Source of the DNA: Flavihumibacter fluminis
GTDB lineage: Bacteria > Bacteroidota > Bacteroidia > Chitinophagales > Chitinophagaceae
DNA length: 64,000 nt
Direction: 5' to 3'
Assembly: GCF_021491375.1 (NCBI RefSeq)
Contig: NZ_JAKEVY010000002.1
Location: forward strand, 868,001 to 932,000
Translations under genes and position numbers: made by a program
Shown here: one piece after another, positions 46,423-55,149 of the stretch
Numbering within the stretch: the first letter of the stretch is position 1
Layout of the letters: each line of letters starts with the position of its first letter
The notes under the pieces: generated by a model
What the model was told of the DNA's origin: nothing
The model's database searches: none
What the model saw: only the letters and a program-made list of their open reading frames with translations

Positions 46423-47238
46423 GCTGACTCCTGATTGCACAGCTCCATAAAAATTTCCAGCTGATAAACGCACAAATCCTGTTGTACGGCGTACCGTAAA
46501 ATGGAAGGTGTTGTTGATATAAAAAGGCGTGAAGTTGTTATAGGTGAATTGTTCATAGTTGCGTAAGCGATGTAAGGATGACCCTATCGCCAACTGATAA
46601 CCGAGTCGCACATCCCGATTCCGGGGCTTGAATATCCACTCGGTAAATCCACCCAGCGTCAAATGCGTATTTCGGCGATCTGAAATTTCTACTACCGAAT
46701 CAGGTAGTGCCAGTCGCGTTTTGTAATAATCGCCAAACTCTCTGCCAAAGCTGGACTCGAGGCCAAAAACCCTCCATTCCACGCGGGTTCCAAGGGGAAT
46801 CACTACTGCCAATCCGGCTGTTGAGCCCACGGAAGCAGTAAACTTATTACCTGTTGGTCCTTGAAAGTAAATAGGCTCCCCGGTTACCGGATCATATTTG
46901 ACGTTGTTGTCATAGGCGCCACCGGAAATGTCATAACTACCCACACTGCCATGCAGTCCCGCATATCCCTGGAGATTCTTTCCCAATTGTCCGGCTACAT
47001 GATACTTGCCCTGAAAAATATAAATCGCATCAGCCAGCCAGTCGTTGGAGCCGCCTAATGTTGCAGAAGCTGTGAGATAATGAGCTGTTTTCTTCTCAAC
47101 CGAAAGGGTCGGCATAACATGGTAAGTATTTTGCTGATTGGTATACGGACTTCTAAAAACTGTTCGGGTGGTACAGGAAGCGGCCAACAGCAGGCACAAA
47201 ACCAGGCTAAACAGGGTGTTGGAATAGGTTAAACGCAT
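46411..47238 (-). CDS. Predicted envelope lipoprotein, beta-rich, unknown function
   Basis: 275 residues from the ATG at complement 47236-47238, which begins a lipoprotein signal MRLTYSNTLFSLVLCLLLAASC. A longer start would add a Cys-rich N-terminus and hide the signal. The mature protein is rich in alternating polar and hydrophobic strands (FTASVGSTAGLAVVIPLG, HLTLGGFTEWIFKP, VRLGYQLAIGSSL, GFVRLSAGNFYGAV) and ends in VSFRL, as outer-membrane barrels do. I do not recognise a named family. Convergent with the ABC-F gene and divergent from the 1165-residue protein. Confidence 0.65.
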
Positions 47239-47314
47239 GCAGCTTTGACAATTGCGCCAGGAAGAGCGCTGCATGGCTATATTGGGCAATAATCAGTTAA
47301 TTTTATCGCTTTAA

Positions 47315-50300
47315 GTGGAAACGGGCCTTTTGCTAAAACAACTGCTGATATCGTTGTTGATCGTATTGTGGGGACAGTTACTCCTGGCACAGGAGCCTTC
47401 AGCTTTGAAGCAGCTCAAAACTTCGAATGCCCGGCAGGCTCGTATTCCTGTAAAAGCAGGGAAAATCACACTCGATTCTCTCACCATAATTCCTGGTTCG
47501 GTTCGTATACCCGGACTCGCAGACAGTTTGTATACCATCGACTGGCTGGATGGCAGTATCAGCTTCAAACAACTGCCTCCCTTTGATTCGGTACTGGTGC
47601 AGTGGCGTAATTTTTCCACCCGGCTTAACAAGGTCAAACAGGATCTGAATTTTGACAGCATACTGAACTCCTACGTGTCTCAGCAAACCATCCGCAGTAT
47701 GGGTGAATCCAACCGGCGCGATGATGAGTTTTTCAATTTCGGCAACATCAATTACAGCGGAAGCTTTGGAAGAGGGATCTCCTTCGGTAATGCGCAGGAT
47801 GCGGTGGTTACTTCCAACCTCAATCTTCAGATCAATGGCTTTCTGGGCGATAGCATTGAAATTGCTGCAGCCATCACCGATAACAATATTCCTATCCAGC
47901 CGGATGGCACCACACAACAGTTAAATGAGTTTGACCGCATCTTTCTGCAATTCAAAAAGAAAGGATGGCAGCTTAGTTTGGGTGATATCGATATTCGCCA
48001 GAACCGGAATTATTTCCTGAACTTTTATAAACGCCTCCAGGGCGGCGCTTTTGAAAACACCAGCAACCTGGGCAAAAATGTGGTGAATAGAACTATGTTC
48101 AGTGGCTCCATCGCCAAAGGAAAATTCACGCGAAATATTTTCGACGGATTGGAAGGCAACCAGGGACCTTATCGTTTGACAGGAGCTAATAATGAACTCT
48201 ATTTTGTAGTGCTGGCAGGTACGGAAAGAGTTTTCCTCGATGGAGAATTATTGCAACGTGGTGAAGACCGTGATTATGTGATCAATTACAATACAGCAGA
48301 AATTACGTTTACCCCTCGCCGTATGATCAACAAGGATCGCAGGATACAGGTGGAATTTGAATATGCCGACCGGAACTACCTTAACACCAACCTCTATCTT
48401 TCCAATGAAACGGACATCGGTAAGCGCTTTCGCCTGCGGATGGCAGCTTTCTCCAACAACGATGCAAAAAACTCTCCCATCAACCAAACCCTGGATCCAC
48501 AACAAAAACGTTTTTTAGGGTTAGTGGGAGATAGTATCCAGTCAGCGTTTTATCCAATTGCTTCCATTGATACCTTCTCTCCGGGTAAAATTCTTTATAA
48601 GAAAATCGAAGTGCTGGTGAATGGAGCACAGGATTCAATCTATGTATATTCAACGAACCCCGACAGTGCGCGGTATAACCTTAACTTTATTGAGGTGGGA
48701 CAGGGAAGAGGCAATTATATACCCGATCTCAATGCTGCCAATGGAAAAGTGTATCGTTGGGTGGAACCAATCAACGGTGTGCCGCAGGGAAATTTTGAAG
48801 CAGCTACTTTGCTGATCACGCCCAAAAAACAACAGGTGCTCACGTTTGGAGGAGATTATTTCGTCAGTGGCAAAACCACCATCAGTGCAGATATCGGCAT
48901 GAGTAATTTCGATATCAACACATTTTCCACGCGGCAAAAAGGAAATGATAAAGGCTTTGCTTCGCGCTTTCAATTCAAACATATCGAAAGGCTGAATCCA
49001 TCGTTAAACCTGCAGGGAGATGGATCTTTTGAATGGGTGGAGCATAGTTTCCGACCACTGGAACGCTTAAGAAATGTGGAGTTTACCCGCGACTGGGGAT
49101 TGCCACTGCAGGTATTGCCAGCTGATGAAACCATGTATGCAGCAGGATTGGAACTTAATGATAAAAAGAACAATCGCCTGCGGTACCAGTTTACCGGTTA
49201 CCAGCGCAGTGATGGTTTTAAAGGAGGCAGGAACAGCCTGATACATCAGCAGAATACGAAAGGATGGACCTTCAATAACCAGTTAAACATAACAAAATCG
49301 TCCAGCCTACTCGACGATGGATATTTTCTCAGACCCAGTTTGAATATCGCGAAAACCCTGGCAGGCTTGCGCAACTACACAGTTGGAGTGAGTTATGAGC
49401 TGGAACATAATGAAGCCCGGAACAAACAAAGAGATACAGTTACGCCCTATAGTTTTTCCTTTGATATCCTGAAGATCTATCTGAAATCCGATGAACAGAA
49501 AGCCAACAAATGGGGTTTCAGTTATTATACCCGAAGTGATCAATTACCAATAGGAGGTGAGTTAGTAAGAACCGATCGTAGCCAGAACTTTACGTTAACC
49601 GGAGAACTGATGTCGAGTCCGGCACACCAGCTACGGGTGAATGCTACCTATCGTACACTGCAGGTCTTCCAGAAGACCAATACCAATTCGGAGTCAGATA
49701 AATCCTTGTTGGGCAGGGTGGAGTATCAGATTAATGAGTGGAAGGGATTGGTAACCGGAAATGTGTTGTATGAGTTGGGAGCGGGACAGGAGCAGAAGCG
49801 CGACTTTGCTTTCCTTGAAGTACCTGCCGGGCAGGGAGAATATGCATGGTTTGATTACAACAACGATGGGGTGCAGCAGCTCAATGAATTTGAAATTGCG
49901 TTATTCCAGGACCAGGCCAAATACATTCGCATCTTCACGCCCACCAATGAATTTGTAAAAGCGGCCTACAATAGTTTTAATTATAGTATGGCGATCAATC
50001 CCAGGGCAGTGTTGGATCCACTCTCCTCGAAAGGGTTCAAGAAAATGCTCACCCGGTTTAACCTGCAATCTTCTTTGCAGTTGTACCGAAAGCAACTGGC
50101 AGATGGATCCATTCAGTTCAACCCATTTGATAATAAGCTAGTAGACAGTACCCTGATCAGTTTAACCAGCGTCTGGATTAACAGCCTGGCGTTTAACCGG
50201 TTTAGTTCTCGTTGGGGATTTGATATCAGCAATATCCGAAACAACGCCAAAGTATTGCTGACCTATGGACTGGAAAGCAGGTCGCAGGAGGAATGGAATA

Positions 50301-50812
50301 TCCGCAGCCGCCTGAATTTTGCAAAACGATATACGCTAGAGTTGATAGGTAAAACAGGACAAACACAATTAGCCACTGGTAATGAAAAATTTGATAACCG
50401 GAACTATTCGGTGCAGCAATATTCACTGGAGCCGAAATTAAGTTTCACGAAAGGAGCCAATTTCCGAGTAGGAGGAGGGTATCGCTACCAGCATAAAGAA
50501 AATCAACTGGGCTTATCAGAAAATCTGAGTTCACATGCCATGAATGCGGATGTGAAATACAATTTGCTCCAGAATGCATCTCTTCAAGGAAAGTTTACCT
50601 ATAACACCATCCGGTTTCCTTTTCCAACCAACACTACGGTCAGTTATATCATGCTGGATGGATTGCAGCCCGGAAAGAACCTGTTATGGTCGATAGACCT
50701 AACGAAAAGATTGGGCAAAAACCTGGAAATGAATATTCAGTATGAGGGTCGTAAGCCCGGAGAAAACAGGGTGATTCATATCGGCAGGGCATCCCTTCGT
50801 GCAATATTATAA
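47315..50812 (+). CDS. Large secreted or outer-membrane beta-strand-rich protein, unknown function
   Basis: 1165 residues with a GTG start and a signal peptide (LLLKQLLISLLIVLWGQLLLAQ). The middle contains NYSGSFGRGISFGNAQD and LSLGDIDIRQNRNYFLNFYK, and a notable segment at about 285-350 reads EGNQGPYRLTGANNELY, VVLAGTERVFLDGELLQRG and DYVINYNTAEITFTPRR. The second half consists of many amphipathic strands typical of a large outer-membrane barrel. A segment near 830 reads GEYAWFDYNNDGVQQLNEFE, a possible calcium-binding loop. No named family is recognised. A TAATTTTA sequence at 47298-47305 is a near -7 match just before the start. Confidence 0.7.
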   Translation: METGLLLKQLLISLLIVLWGQLLLAQEPSALKQLKTSNARQARIPVKAGKITLDSLTIIPGSVRIPGLADSLYTIDWLDGSISFKQLPPFDSVLVQWRNFSTRLNKVKQDLNFDSILNSYVSQQTIRSMGESNRRDDEFFNFGNINYSGSFGRGISFGNAQDAVVTSNLNLQINGFLGDSIEIAAAITDNNIPIQPDGTTQQLNEFDRIFLQFKKKGWQLSLGDIDIRQNRNYFLNFYKRLQGGAFENTSNLGKNVVNRTMFSGSIAKGKFTRNIFDGLEGNQGPYRLTGANNELYFVVLAGTERVFLDGELLQRGEDRDYVINYNTAEITFTPRRMINKDRRIQVEFEYADRNYLNTNLYLSNETDIGKRFRLRMAAFSNNDAKNSPINQTLDPQQKRFLGLVGDSIQSAFYPIASIDTFSPGKILYKKIEVLVNGAQDSIYVYSTNPDSARYNLNFIEVGQGRGNYIPDLNAANGKVYRWVEPINGVPQGNFEAATLLITPKKQQVLTFGGDYFVSGKTTISADIGMSNFDINTFSTRQKGNDKGFASRFQFKHIERLNPSLNLQGDGSFEWVEHSFRPLERLRNVEFTRDWGLPLQVLPADETMYAAGLELNDKKNNRLRYQFTGYQRSDGFKGGRNSLIHQQNTKGWTFNNQLNITKSSSLLDDGYFLRPSLNIAKTLAGLRNYTVGVSYELEHNEARNKQRDTVTPYSFSFDILKIYLKSDEQKANKWGFSYYTRSDQLPIGGELVRTDRSQNFTLTGELMSSPAHQLRVNATYRTLQVFQKTNTNSESDKSLLGRVEYQINEWKGLVTGNVLYELGAGQEQKRDFAFLEVPAGQGEYAWFDYNNDGVQQLNEFEIALFQDQAKYIRIFTPTNEFVKAAYNSFNYSMAINPRAVLDPLSSKGFKKMLTRFNLQSSLQLYRKQLADGSIQFNPFDNKLVDSTLISLTSVWINSLAFNRFSSRWGFDISNIRNNAKVLLTYGLESRSQEEWNIRSRLNFAKRYTLELIGKTGQTQLATGNEKFDNRNYSVQQYSLEPKLSFTKGANFRVGGGYRYQHKENQLGLSENLSSHAMNADVKYNLLQNASLQGKFTYNTIRFPFPTNTTVSYIMLDGLQPGKNLLWSIDLTKRLGKNLEMNIQYEGRKPGENRVIHIGRASLRAIL

Positions 50813-50931
50813 GCAATATTTTGCGTTATAACTGGGATGAATACTTGCAGTTGTTAAAGCAATTGTAAGACTGGGTACGATACTTGCATATACCTTCTTT
50901 ATTGTAATTTGCGTCATCTAAAATCTCATTT

Positions 50932-51447
50932 ATGAAGAAACTACTATTATCCTTTGCAATGGCAGCCGGACTTATGAGTGCAAAAGCGCAGAGCGACTAC
51001 AACAGTGCTATAGGTCTGAGAATTGGGGGATATGATGATCTGGTATCCGCATCGTATAAAACACATGTAACCAAGCCAGGCGCACTGGAATTTAACCTTG
51101 GTTTCCGTGGCCGTAGCTATGGCAGTTTTGATTGGGTAACCGTTGCGTTCAGTGCAGCTTACCAGCACCATTTTGAAATTAAGCCGGTACCCGGCCTGCG
51201 TTGGTTTGTGGGTGGTGGTTTGACCGCTTATAATTCCTTCTCGAATTATGATGATTACAAAGGATTTGGTTTGGGTATTTTCCCAACCGGCGGTATTGAC
51301 TATAAGTTCGAAAAAATTCCGTTGAACCTGTCTGCGGACGTTCGTCCGACATTTGGAATTGTTGATCCTTACGATGCGCCAGGATACAAGCACCGCAATT
51401 TCCGTGGCGATAACTTCGGTATCTCTGCCCGTTATACCTTCAGATAA
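50932..51447 (+). CDS. Small outer-membrane beta-barrel protein
   Basis: 171 residues. A signal peptide (MKKLLLSFAMAAGLMSAKAQ) is followed by about eight amphipathic strands (AIGLRIGGYDDLVSASYKTH, LEFNLGFRGRSY, VTVAFSAAYQHHFEI, LRWFVGGGLTAYNSF, FGLGIFPTGGIDYKF, LNLSADVRPTFGI) and a C-terminal aromatic strand FGISARYTFR ending in R after F. That is the layout of OmpW/OmpA-like small barrels. Function unknown. A terminator follows. Confidence 0.8.
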   Translation: MKKLLLSFAMAAGLMSAKAQSDYNSAIGLRIGGYDDLVSASYKTHVTKPGALEFNLGFRGRSYGSFDWVTVAFSAAYQHHFEIKPVPGLRWFVGGGLTAYNSFSNYDDYKGFGLGIFPTGGIDYKFEKIPLNLSADVRPTFGIVDPYDAPGYKHRNFRGDNFGISARYTFR

Positions 51448-51470
51448 TCCTGAATCGGAAAGTATATTTA

Positions 51471-51501
51471 AAAGTGCCTCTCTTGCAGAGGCACTTTTTT
51501 T
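51471..51501 (+). terminator. Terminator of the small barrel gene
   Basis: A perfect 11-bp stem AAAGTGCCTCT/AGAGGCACTTT with loop CTTGC, continuing into seven T in total. Confidence 0.95.
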
Positions 51502-51646
51502 GTTTTTTTATTGAAACATTCGACTCTTAATTCAATTTAATCCAGGCTTTTTATTTTGTAATCCGTGCAGTTCGGCCTATTTTCTCCGTCCATTCGGGCA
51601 CTTTTCTCTATCCATCCAGTCATTCAGGACCACTATTGTACCATTG

Positions 51647-51712
51647 TTTGAGCACTCTACAACCACCAGTGAACCGCCAATGAACCATCCGTGAAGCACT
51701 CTGGAACTATTC
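51647..51712 (+). repeat. Degenerate 11-base repeat, about 6 units
   Basis: Successive 11-base units: TTTGAGCACTC, TACAACCACCA, GTGAACCGCCA, ATGAACCATCC, GTGAAGCACTC, TGGAACTATTC. A shared tGAAcCAcyc pattern supports a decayed tandem repeat. Confidence 0.45.
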
Positions 51713-51763
51713 TTCCACTTTTCCAGTGGGGCTCATTTTTATGCGCGAAGTTTTGACGTGCAG

Positions 51764-51822
51764 ACATCCATGCCTCCTATGTCCCTTCTTCCATTCCCCC
51801 TTCTTCCTTTTCTCCATCCTCC
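51764..51822 (+). repeat. Pyrimidine-rich tract
   Basis: Words CCATGCCTCC, CTTCTTCCATTCC and TCTCCATCCTCC recur here and in the tract at 35069. It precedes the terminator of the coiled-coil gene. Confidence 0.7.
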
Positions 51823-51823
51823 A

Positions 51824-51852
51824 TAAAAAAGGCCGTCTCACTTGAGACGGCC
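51824..51852 (-). terminator. Terminator of the coiled-coil gene
   Basis: The stem GGCCGTCTC/GAGACGGCC, extended by flanking A/T pairs, has loop ACTT. On the minus strand it runs into six T. Confidence 0.92.
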
Positions 51853-51895
51853 TTTCACACATTATACTTATGAGGATGCTACTTGCTTACTAAGA

Positions 51896-52870
51896 TTAAC
51901 CGAACAGGCCACCTTTCTTCAGTTCGCGGGTTCCTTCACCAATCTTGAAACCATTGTGGTAGATTTCAATTTTGTAGTTACCACGCTGGAAGTCGTTAGA
52001 AGATTTCCAGGCAAACTCAACTGGAGTTTTCTTACCAGTTTCGATCTTTACAGGAACTTTAGCAGTGAACGGCTTTTCACCTTCTTCACGTGTAGTGAAT
52101 GAACCGGAACCCAGGCTCTCCTGAGAAACAGGCTTGCCATCAGGACCTACAACCACTACATATACTTCAGCAGTACCTGCTGGTGCGATACGGTTATCAA
52201 CATCGAAAGAAATAACCAGTTTGTCAACACGCTTTGCAGTAGAAGTTACTTTTTCTTTACCGCTGTTCTTTTCATTGATCGGAGTGATCGCAATATTGTA
52301 AGCATTCAGGGTAGAAGCGATATCAACTGTTTTTTCCAGTTCCTGCTTGGCAGAAGTGGTAGTTGCGAGATCACTGGTCAACTGAGTTGTTTTTTGTCTT
52401 TCTGTACCGAGATCAGTGTTCAACTGAGTGTTCTCAGCAGTCAGACGGGCAACTTCCTGCTCCAGGTTAGCAACCTTCTCGTTCATTTCTGCGATCAGGG
52501 TTTTTGCTCTTTTCAGTTCAGATGCAGTTGCGTTGCTCTTGTTCAGAATGCTGCGGATTTCTTTTTTCAGTTTAGAAATTTCGCTGTTTCTGTCGTTCAG
52601 TTTTCCTTCCAGTTGATTGTTGTAACCGGTAACGGAATCCAGACGTGCCAGAGAAGCATCAAAGTTGCGCTGCAGTTCAGTTTTTTCATCTGTTACCTGA
52701 GCGATGGTTGCTTCTTTCTGCTGAATGGTTTGTTCGTTCTTGTTATTATTCCATAACAAATAACCCCATGTTCCCAACAGACCTGCTGCCAGGAGGGCAA
52801 TGATCAACCCTTTATAGTCTTTTTTAGGTTCTTGTGTAGGGGTGGCTGAAGGATAGTTTGATGTGCTCAT
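51896..52870 (-). CDS. Membrane-anchored coiled-coil protein of unknown function
   Basis: 324 residues. A short cytoplasmic N-terminus is followed by one membrane helix (about 20-40, GLIIALLAAGLLGTWGYLLW), then a long heptad coiled coil from about 48 to 190 (QKEATIAQVTDEKTELQRNF, ELKRAKTLIAEMNEKVANLE, LTAENTQLNTDL). The C-terminal 120 residues look like a beta-sandwich (VDKLVISFDVDNRIAPAGTA, EVYVVVVGPDGKPVS, KTPVEFAWKSSNDFQRGNYK, IEIYHNGFKIGEGTRELKKG). Probably a periplasmic spacer or adaptor. It has its own strong terminator and is divergent from holA across 210 noncoding bases. Confidence 0.75.
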   Translation of the reverse strand: MSTSNYPSATPTQEPKKDYKGLIIALLAAGLLGTWGYLLWNNNKNEQTIQQKEATIAQVTDEKTELQRNFDASLARLDSVTGYNNQLEGKLNDRNSEISKLKKEIRSILNKSNATASELKRAKTLIAEMNEKVANLEQEVARLTAENTQLNTDLGTERQKTTQLTSDLATTTSAKQELEKTVDIASTLNAYNIAITPINEKNSGKEKVTSTAKRVDKLVISFDVDNRIAPAGTAEVYVVVVGPDGKPVSQESLGSGSFTTREEGEKPFTAKVPVKIETGKKTPVEFAWKSSNDFQRGNYKIEIYHNGFKIGEGTRELKKGGLFG

Positions 52871-53080
52871 TATGTATTGTTTTTCAGTTTTTAAATTGGT
52901 TCTGTAACCGGGTTAACAAGGTTTTTGGTGTTTGATATGGAAGGCATTTCGAAAACCGTGCCAAAAAAATAAAAGAGGGTAAACGGAGTAGTCTCCAGGA
53001 AGGGTAGAATGCAGGCGCTGCGCGAATTTCCGATTTTTTTCCCAGCTTTCAATTATTATTGCAATCCTGAATAAAAAAGC

Positions 53081-54079
53081 ATGTCGGTAGAAAAAATTCT
53101 GGAGAACTGGAAGAAAAAACAATACCAGCCGGTTTACTGGCTGGAAGGAGAGGAAGACTATTATATTGACAAAGTGGTGCAGGTTGCAGAGCACCAGATA
53201 CTCACCGAATCGGAAGCAAGTTTCAATCTTTCCATTTTTTACGGACGTGAAGCCAACTGGGCGGATGTGATCAATGCCTGTATGCGGTATCCTATGTTTT
53301 CTGAAAAGCAGGTAGTGCTTTTAAAAGAAGCACAGCAAATGAAAGACCTGGATAAACTGGAAAACTATATTGCCAATCCACTTGCCTCTACGATCCTGGT
53401 AGTGGCGCACAAAGAAAAAAAGATAGACGGCAGAAGTAAACTTGCCAAACTGCTGAAAGAAAAAACAGTTTTCGTACAAACCAAGAAAATGTATGAAAAC
53501 CAGTTGCCTGCCTGGGCGGAAAAACTGGTTCAGTCGAAGGGCTATTCGATTCAGCAAAAGGCCTGCTTATTATTAGTGGATCATATCGGCAATGATCTCA
53601 GCCGGATCGAAAACGAGATTGATAAATTACTGATCAACCTGGGCGGACGAACCACCATCACCGAAGATGATATTGAACGGTTCATCGGTGTGAGCAAGGA
53701 GTTCAATGTGTTTGAACTGCAGGATGCCATCGCGCGTAAAGATCTGCCCAAGGCCATCCGGATTGTTCAATACTTTGAAAGCAATCCCAAAGCGGGACCG
53801 ATTCAGATGATCCTGCCGGCTCTGTATAATTATTTCAGTAAGGTATTCATGATTTTTGGCGCGCGCAGCAACGACGAAAAGCTGATCGCCTCCACTATTG
53901 GCACTTCCCCTTTTTTCGTGAAAGACTATATTCAGTGTTCCCAGCGCTACGGGTATGAAGGGGTCGAAAAGATCCTGCTGCTTTTACATGAATACAACCT
54001 GCGTTCGATTGGTATTAATGATGGAGGCACTTCAGACAGTGCGTTGATGAAGGAATTGCTGGTAAAGATCATGCAGTAA
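53081..54079 (+). CDS. holA: DNA polymerase III subunit delta
   Basis: 332 residues. The delta-subunit fold is recognised from YQPVYWLEGEEDYYIDKVV near the start, YPMFSEKQVVLLKEAQQM, STILVVAHKEKKIDGRSKL, LLVDHIGNDLSRIENEIDKL and the DDIERFIGVSKEFNVFELQDAI segment, then LLLLHEYNLRSIG near the end. It opens the sliding clamp as part of the clamp loader. A weak -7-like TATTATTG lies at 53054-53061. Its stop is directly adjacent to the stop of the convergent ribF. Confidence 0.92.
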   Translation: MSVEKILENWKKKQYQPVYWLEGEEDYYIDKVVQVAEHQILTESEASFNLSIFYGREANWADVINACMRYPMFSEKQVVLLKEAQQMKDLDKLENYIANPLASTILVVAHKEKKIDGRSKLAKLLKEKTVFVQTKKMYENQLPAWAEKLVQSKGYSIQQKACLLLVDHIGNDLSRIENEIDKLLINLGGRTTITEDDIERFIGVSKEFNVFELQDAIARKDLPKAIRIVQYFESNPKAGPIQMILPALYNYFSKVFMIFGARSNDEKLIASTIGTSPFFVKDYIQCSQRYGYEGVEKILLLLHEYNLRSIGINDGGTSDSALMKELLVKIMQ

Positions 54080-55030
54080 TTACAGGCTGTTCAGGAGCCC
54101 CACGCTGGTGGCTTTATCCCTGGCCAGTTGCTCTTTCAATGCTTCCAGTCCGCTGAATTTTTGTTCAGCACGTAACCAGTGCTTGAGGGTAACCTGGATG
54201 GTTTGACCATATATATCGGCGTCAAAGTCAAAAATGTTTACCTCAATCACGCGGCTTAAGCCATCCACGGTAGGGCGCACCCCGATATTCATCATACCTT
54301 TCAGTTGTGCTTCACCGTTACTAACAGGACCGGATAACCGCACGGTGACTGCATACACCCCGTTTGCCGGAATCAGTTTTTCATTGTCGGTCAACTGCAG
54401 GTTGGCGGTAGGGTAACCCAGGGTTCGACCCAACTGGTTACCTTTAACTACCATTCCGTCAAAGAAATAATCATAACCCAGCAAGTTGGATGCCAGGTGT
54501 ACATCGCCCTGGAGCAGGGCCTGGCGGATGCGGGTGGAACTGATAGTAGAAGCTTCCAGCAGTTTACCGGGGATCTCAACCAGTCCGAATGCCTTGTTTT
54601 GGGCATAGGTTTCCAGCAATTTGAAATCGCCTTCGCGGTTATGGCCAAAGCGATGATCGTATCCTATAATGACCGTATGCGGTTTGAAATAGCGGATCAG
54701 AAAATCTTCCACGTAAGCCCTGGGAGGCTGAATAGCAAATTCGGGCGTAAAGGGAATAACCACCAGGTGATCAATCCCTGCTTCTTCCAGTAGCCTGATT
54801 TTTTCAGGCAGGGTATTCAGCAACAAAACCGCCTGTGGTTCCTTACCTACAATGCGCCTTGGGTGCGGGTGAAAGGTCAGGATAACTGTTTCGCCAGCTA
54901 CTTCCTTTGCGAGGCTTTTCATTTGCGCAATTATGGAACCATGTCCCAGATGCACACCATCAAAAGTACCAATGGTGAGAATGGCATTTCGGAAGGAGGG
55001 TAGTTGTTCTATGTTGCGGTGTACCTGCAT
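54080..55030 (-). CDS. ribF: Bifunctional riboflavin kinase/FAD synthetase
   Basis: 316 residues from the ATG at complement 55028-55030. Upstream in-frame sequence is a 7-base repeat array and promoter. The N-terminal FAD synthetase domain has ILTIGTFDGVHLGHGS, VILTFHPHPRRIVG, HTVIIGYDHRFGHNREGD and the STTISSTRIRQAL-like motif (ASTISSTRIRQALL). The C-terminal riboflavin kinase domain has VVKGNQLGRTLGYPTANLQ, NGVYAVTV and GMMNIGVRPTVDG. It makes FMN and FAD in the cytoplasm, cofactors needed by SdhA and TrxB among others. Confidence 0.96.
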   Translation of the reverse strand: MQVHRNIEQLPSFRNAILTIGTFDGVHLGHGSIIAQMKSLAKEVAGETVILTFHPHPRRIVGKEPQAVLLLNTLPEKIRLLEEAGIDHLVVIPFTPEFAIQPPRAYVEDFLIRYFKPHTVIIGYDHRFGHNREGDFKLLETYAQNKAFGLVEIPGKLLEASTISSTRIRQALLQGDVHLASNLLGYDYFFDGMVVKGNQLGRTLGYPTANLQLTDNEKLIPANGVYAVTVRLSGPVSNGEAQLKGMMNIGVRPTVDGLSRVIEVNIFDFDADIYGQTIQVTLKHWLRAEQKFSGLEALKEQLARDKATSVGLLNSL

Positions 55031-55038
55031 AGGAGGCG

Positions 55039-55046
55039 CAAATATA
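55039..55046 (-). promoter_or_regulatory. -7 box of ribF
   Basis: On the minus strand TATATTTG is an exact -7 match ending 8 bases before the ATG, which predicts a very short leader. The -33 position falls in the 7-base repeat array and has no TTTG. Confidence 0.5.
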
Positions 55047-55123
55047 GTGAAACGTGAGACGTCAGACGTCAGATGTGAGACGTCAGACGTGAGACTTCTC
55101 ACGTTTCACGTCTCACATTTCAC
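55047..55123. repeat. Two-way GTGARAN array, 11 units, between ribF and purM-like gene
   Basis: Seven units read in the plus direction (GTGAAAC, GTGAGAC, GTCAGAC, GTCAGAT, GTGAGAC, GTCAGAC, GTGAGAC), then four read in the minus direction (TTCTCAC, GTTTCAC, GTCTCAC, ATTTCAC), all in one unbroken 7-base register. The inverted halves can pair over about 28 bases. Confidence 0.93.
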
Positions 55124-55149
55124 TACTTTCGCAGTTCGAATAACCAATC

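Larger units (their letters stand above)
51502..51823. other. Noncoding region between convergent genes
   Basis: About 320 bases without a gene. It holds a degenerate 11-base repeat (51647-51712), a small CCACT/AGTGG hairpin at about 51716-51730 and a pyrimidine-rich tract (51764-51822). No start codon with coding character was seen. Confidence 0.6.

Noticed and set aside
55031-55102. Extended N-terminus of ribF (MRSLTSDVSHLTSDVSRF)
   Set aside because: It is translated from the 7-base array and includes the ribF -7 box. The FAD synthetase domain begins normally after the ATG at 55030.
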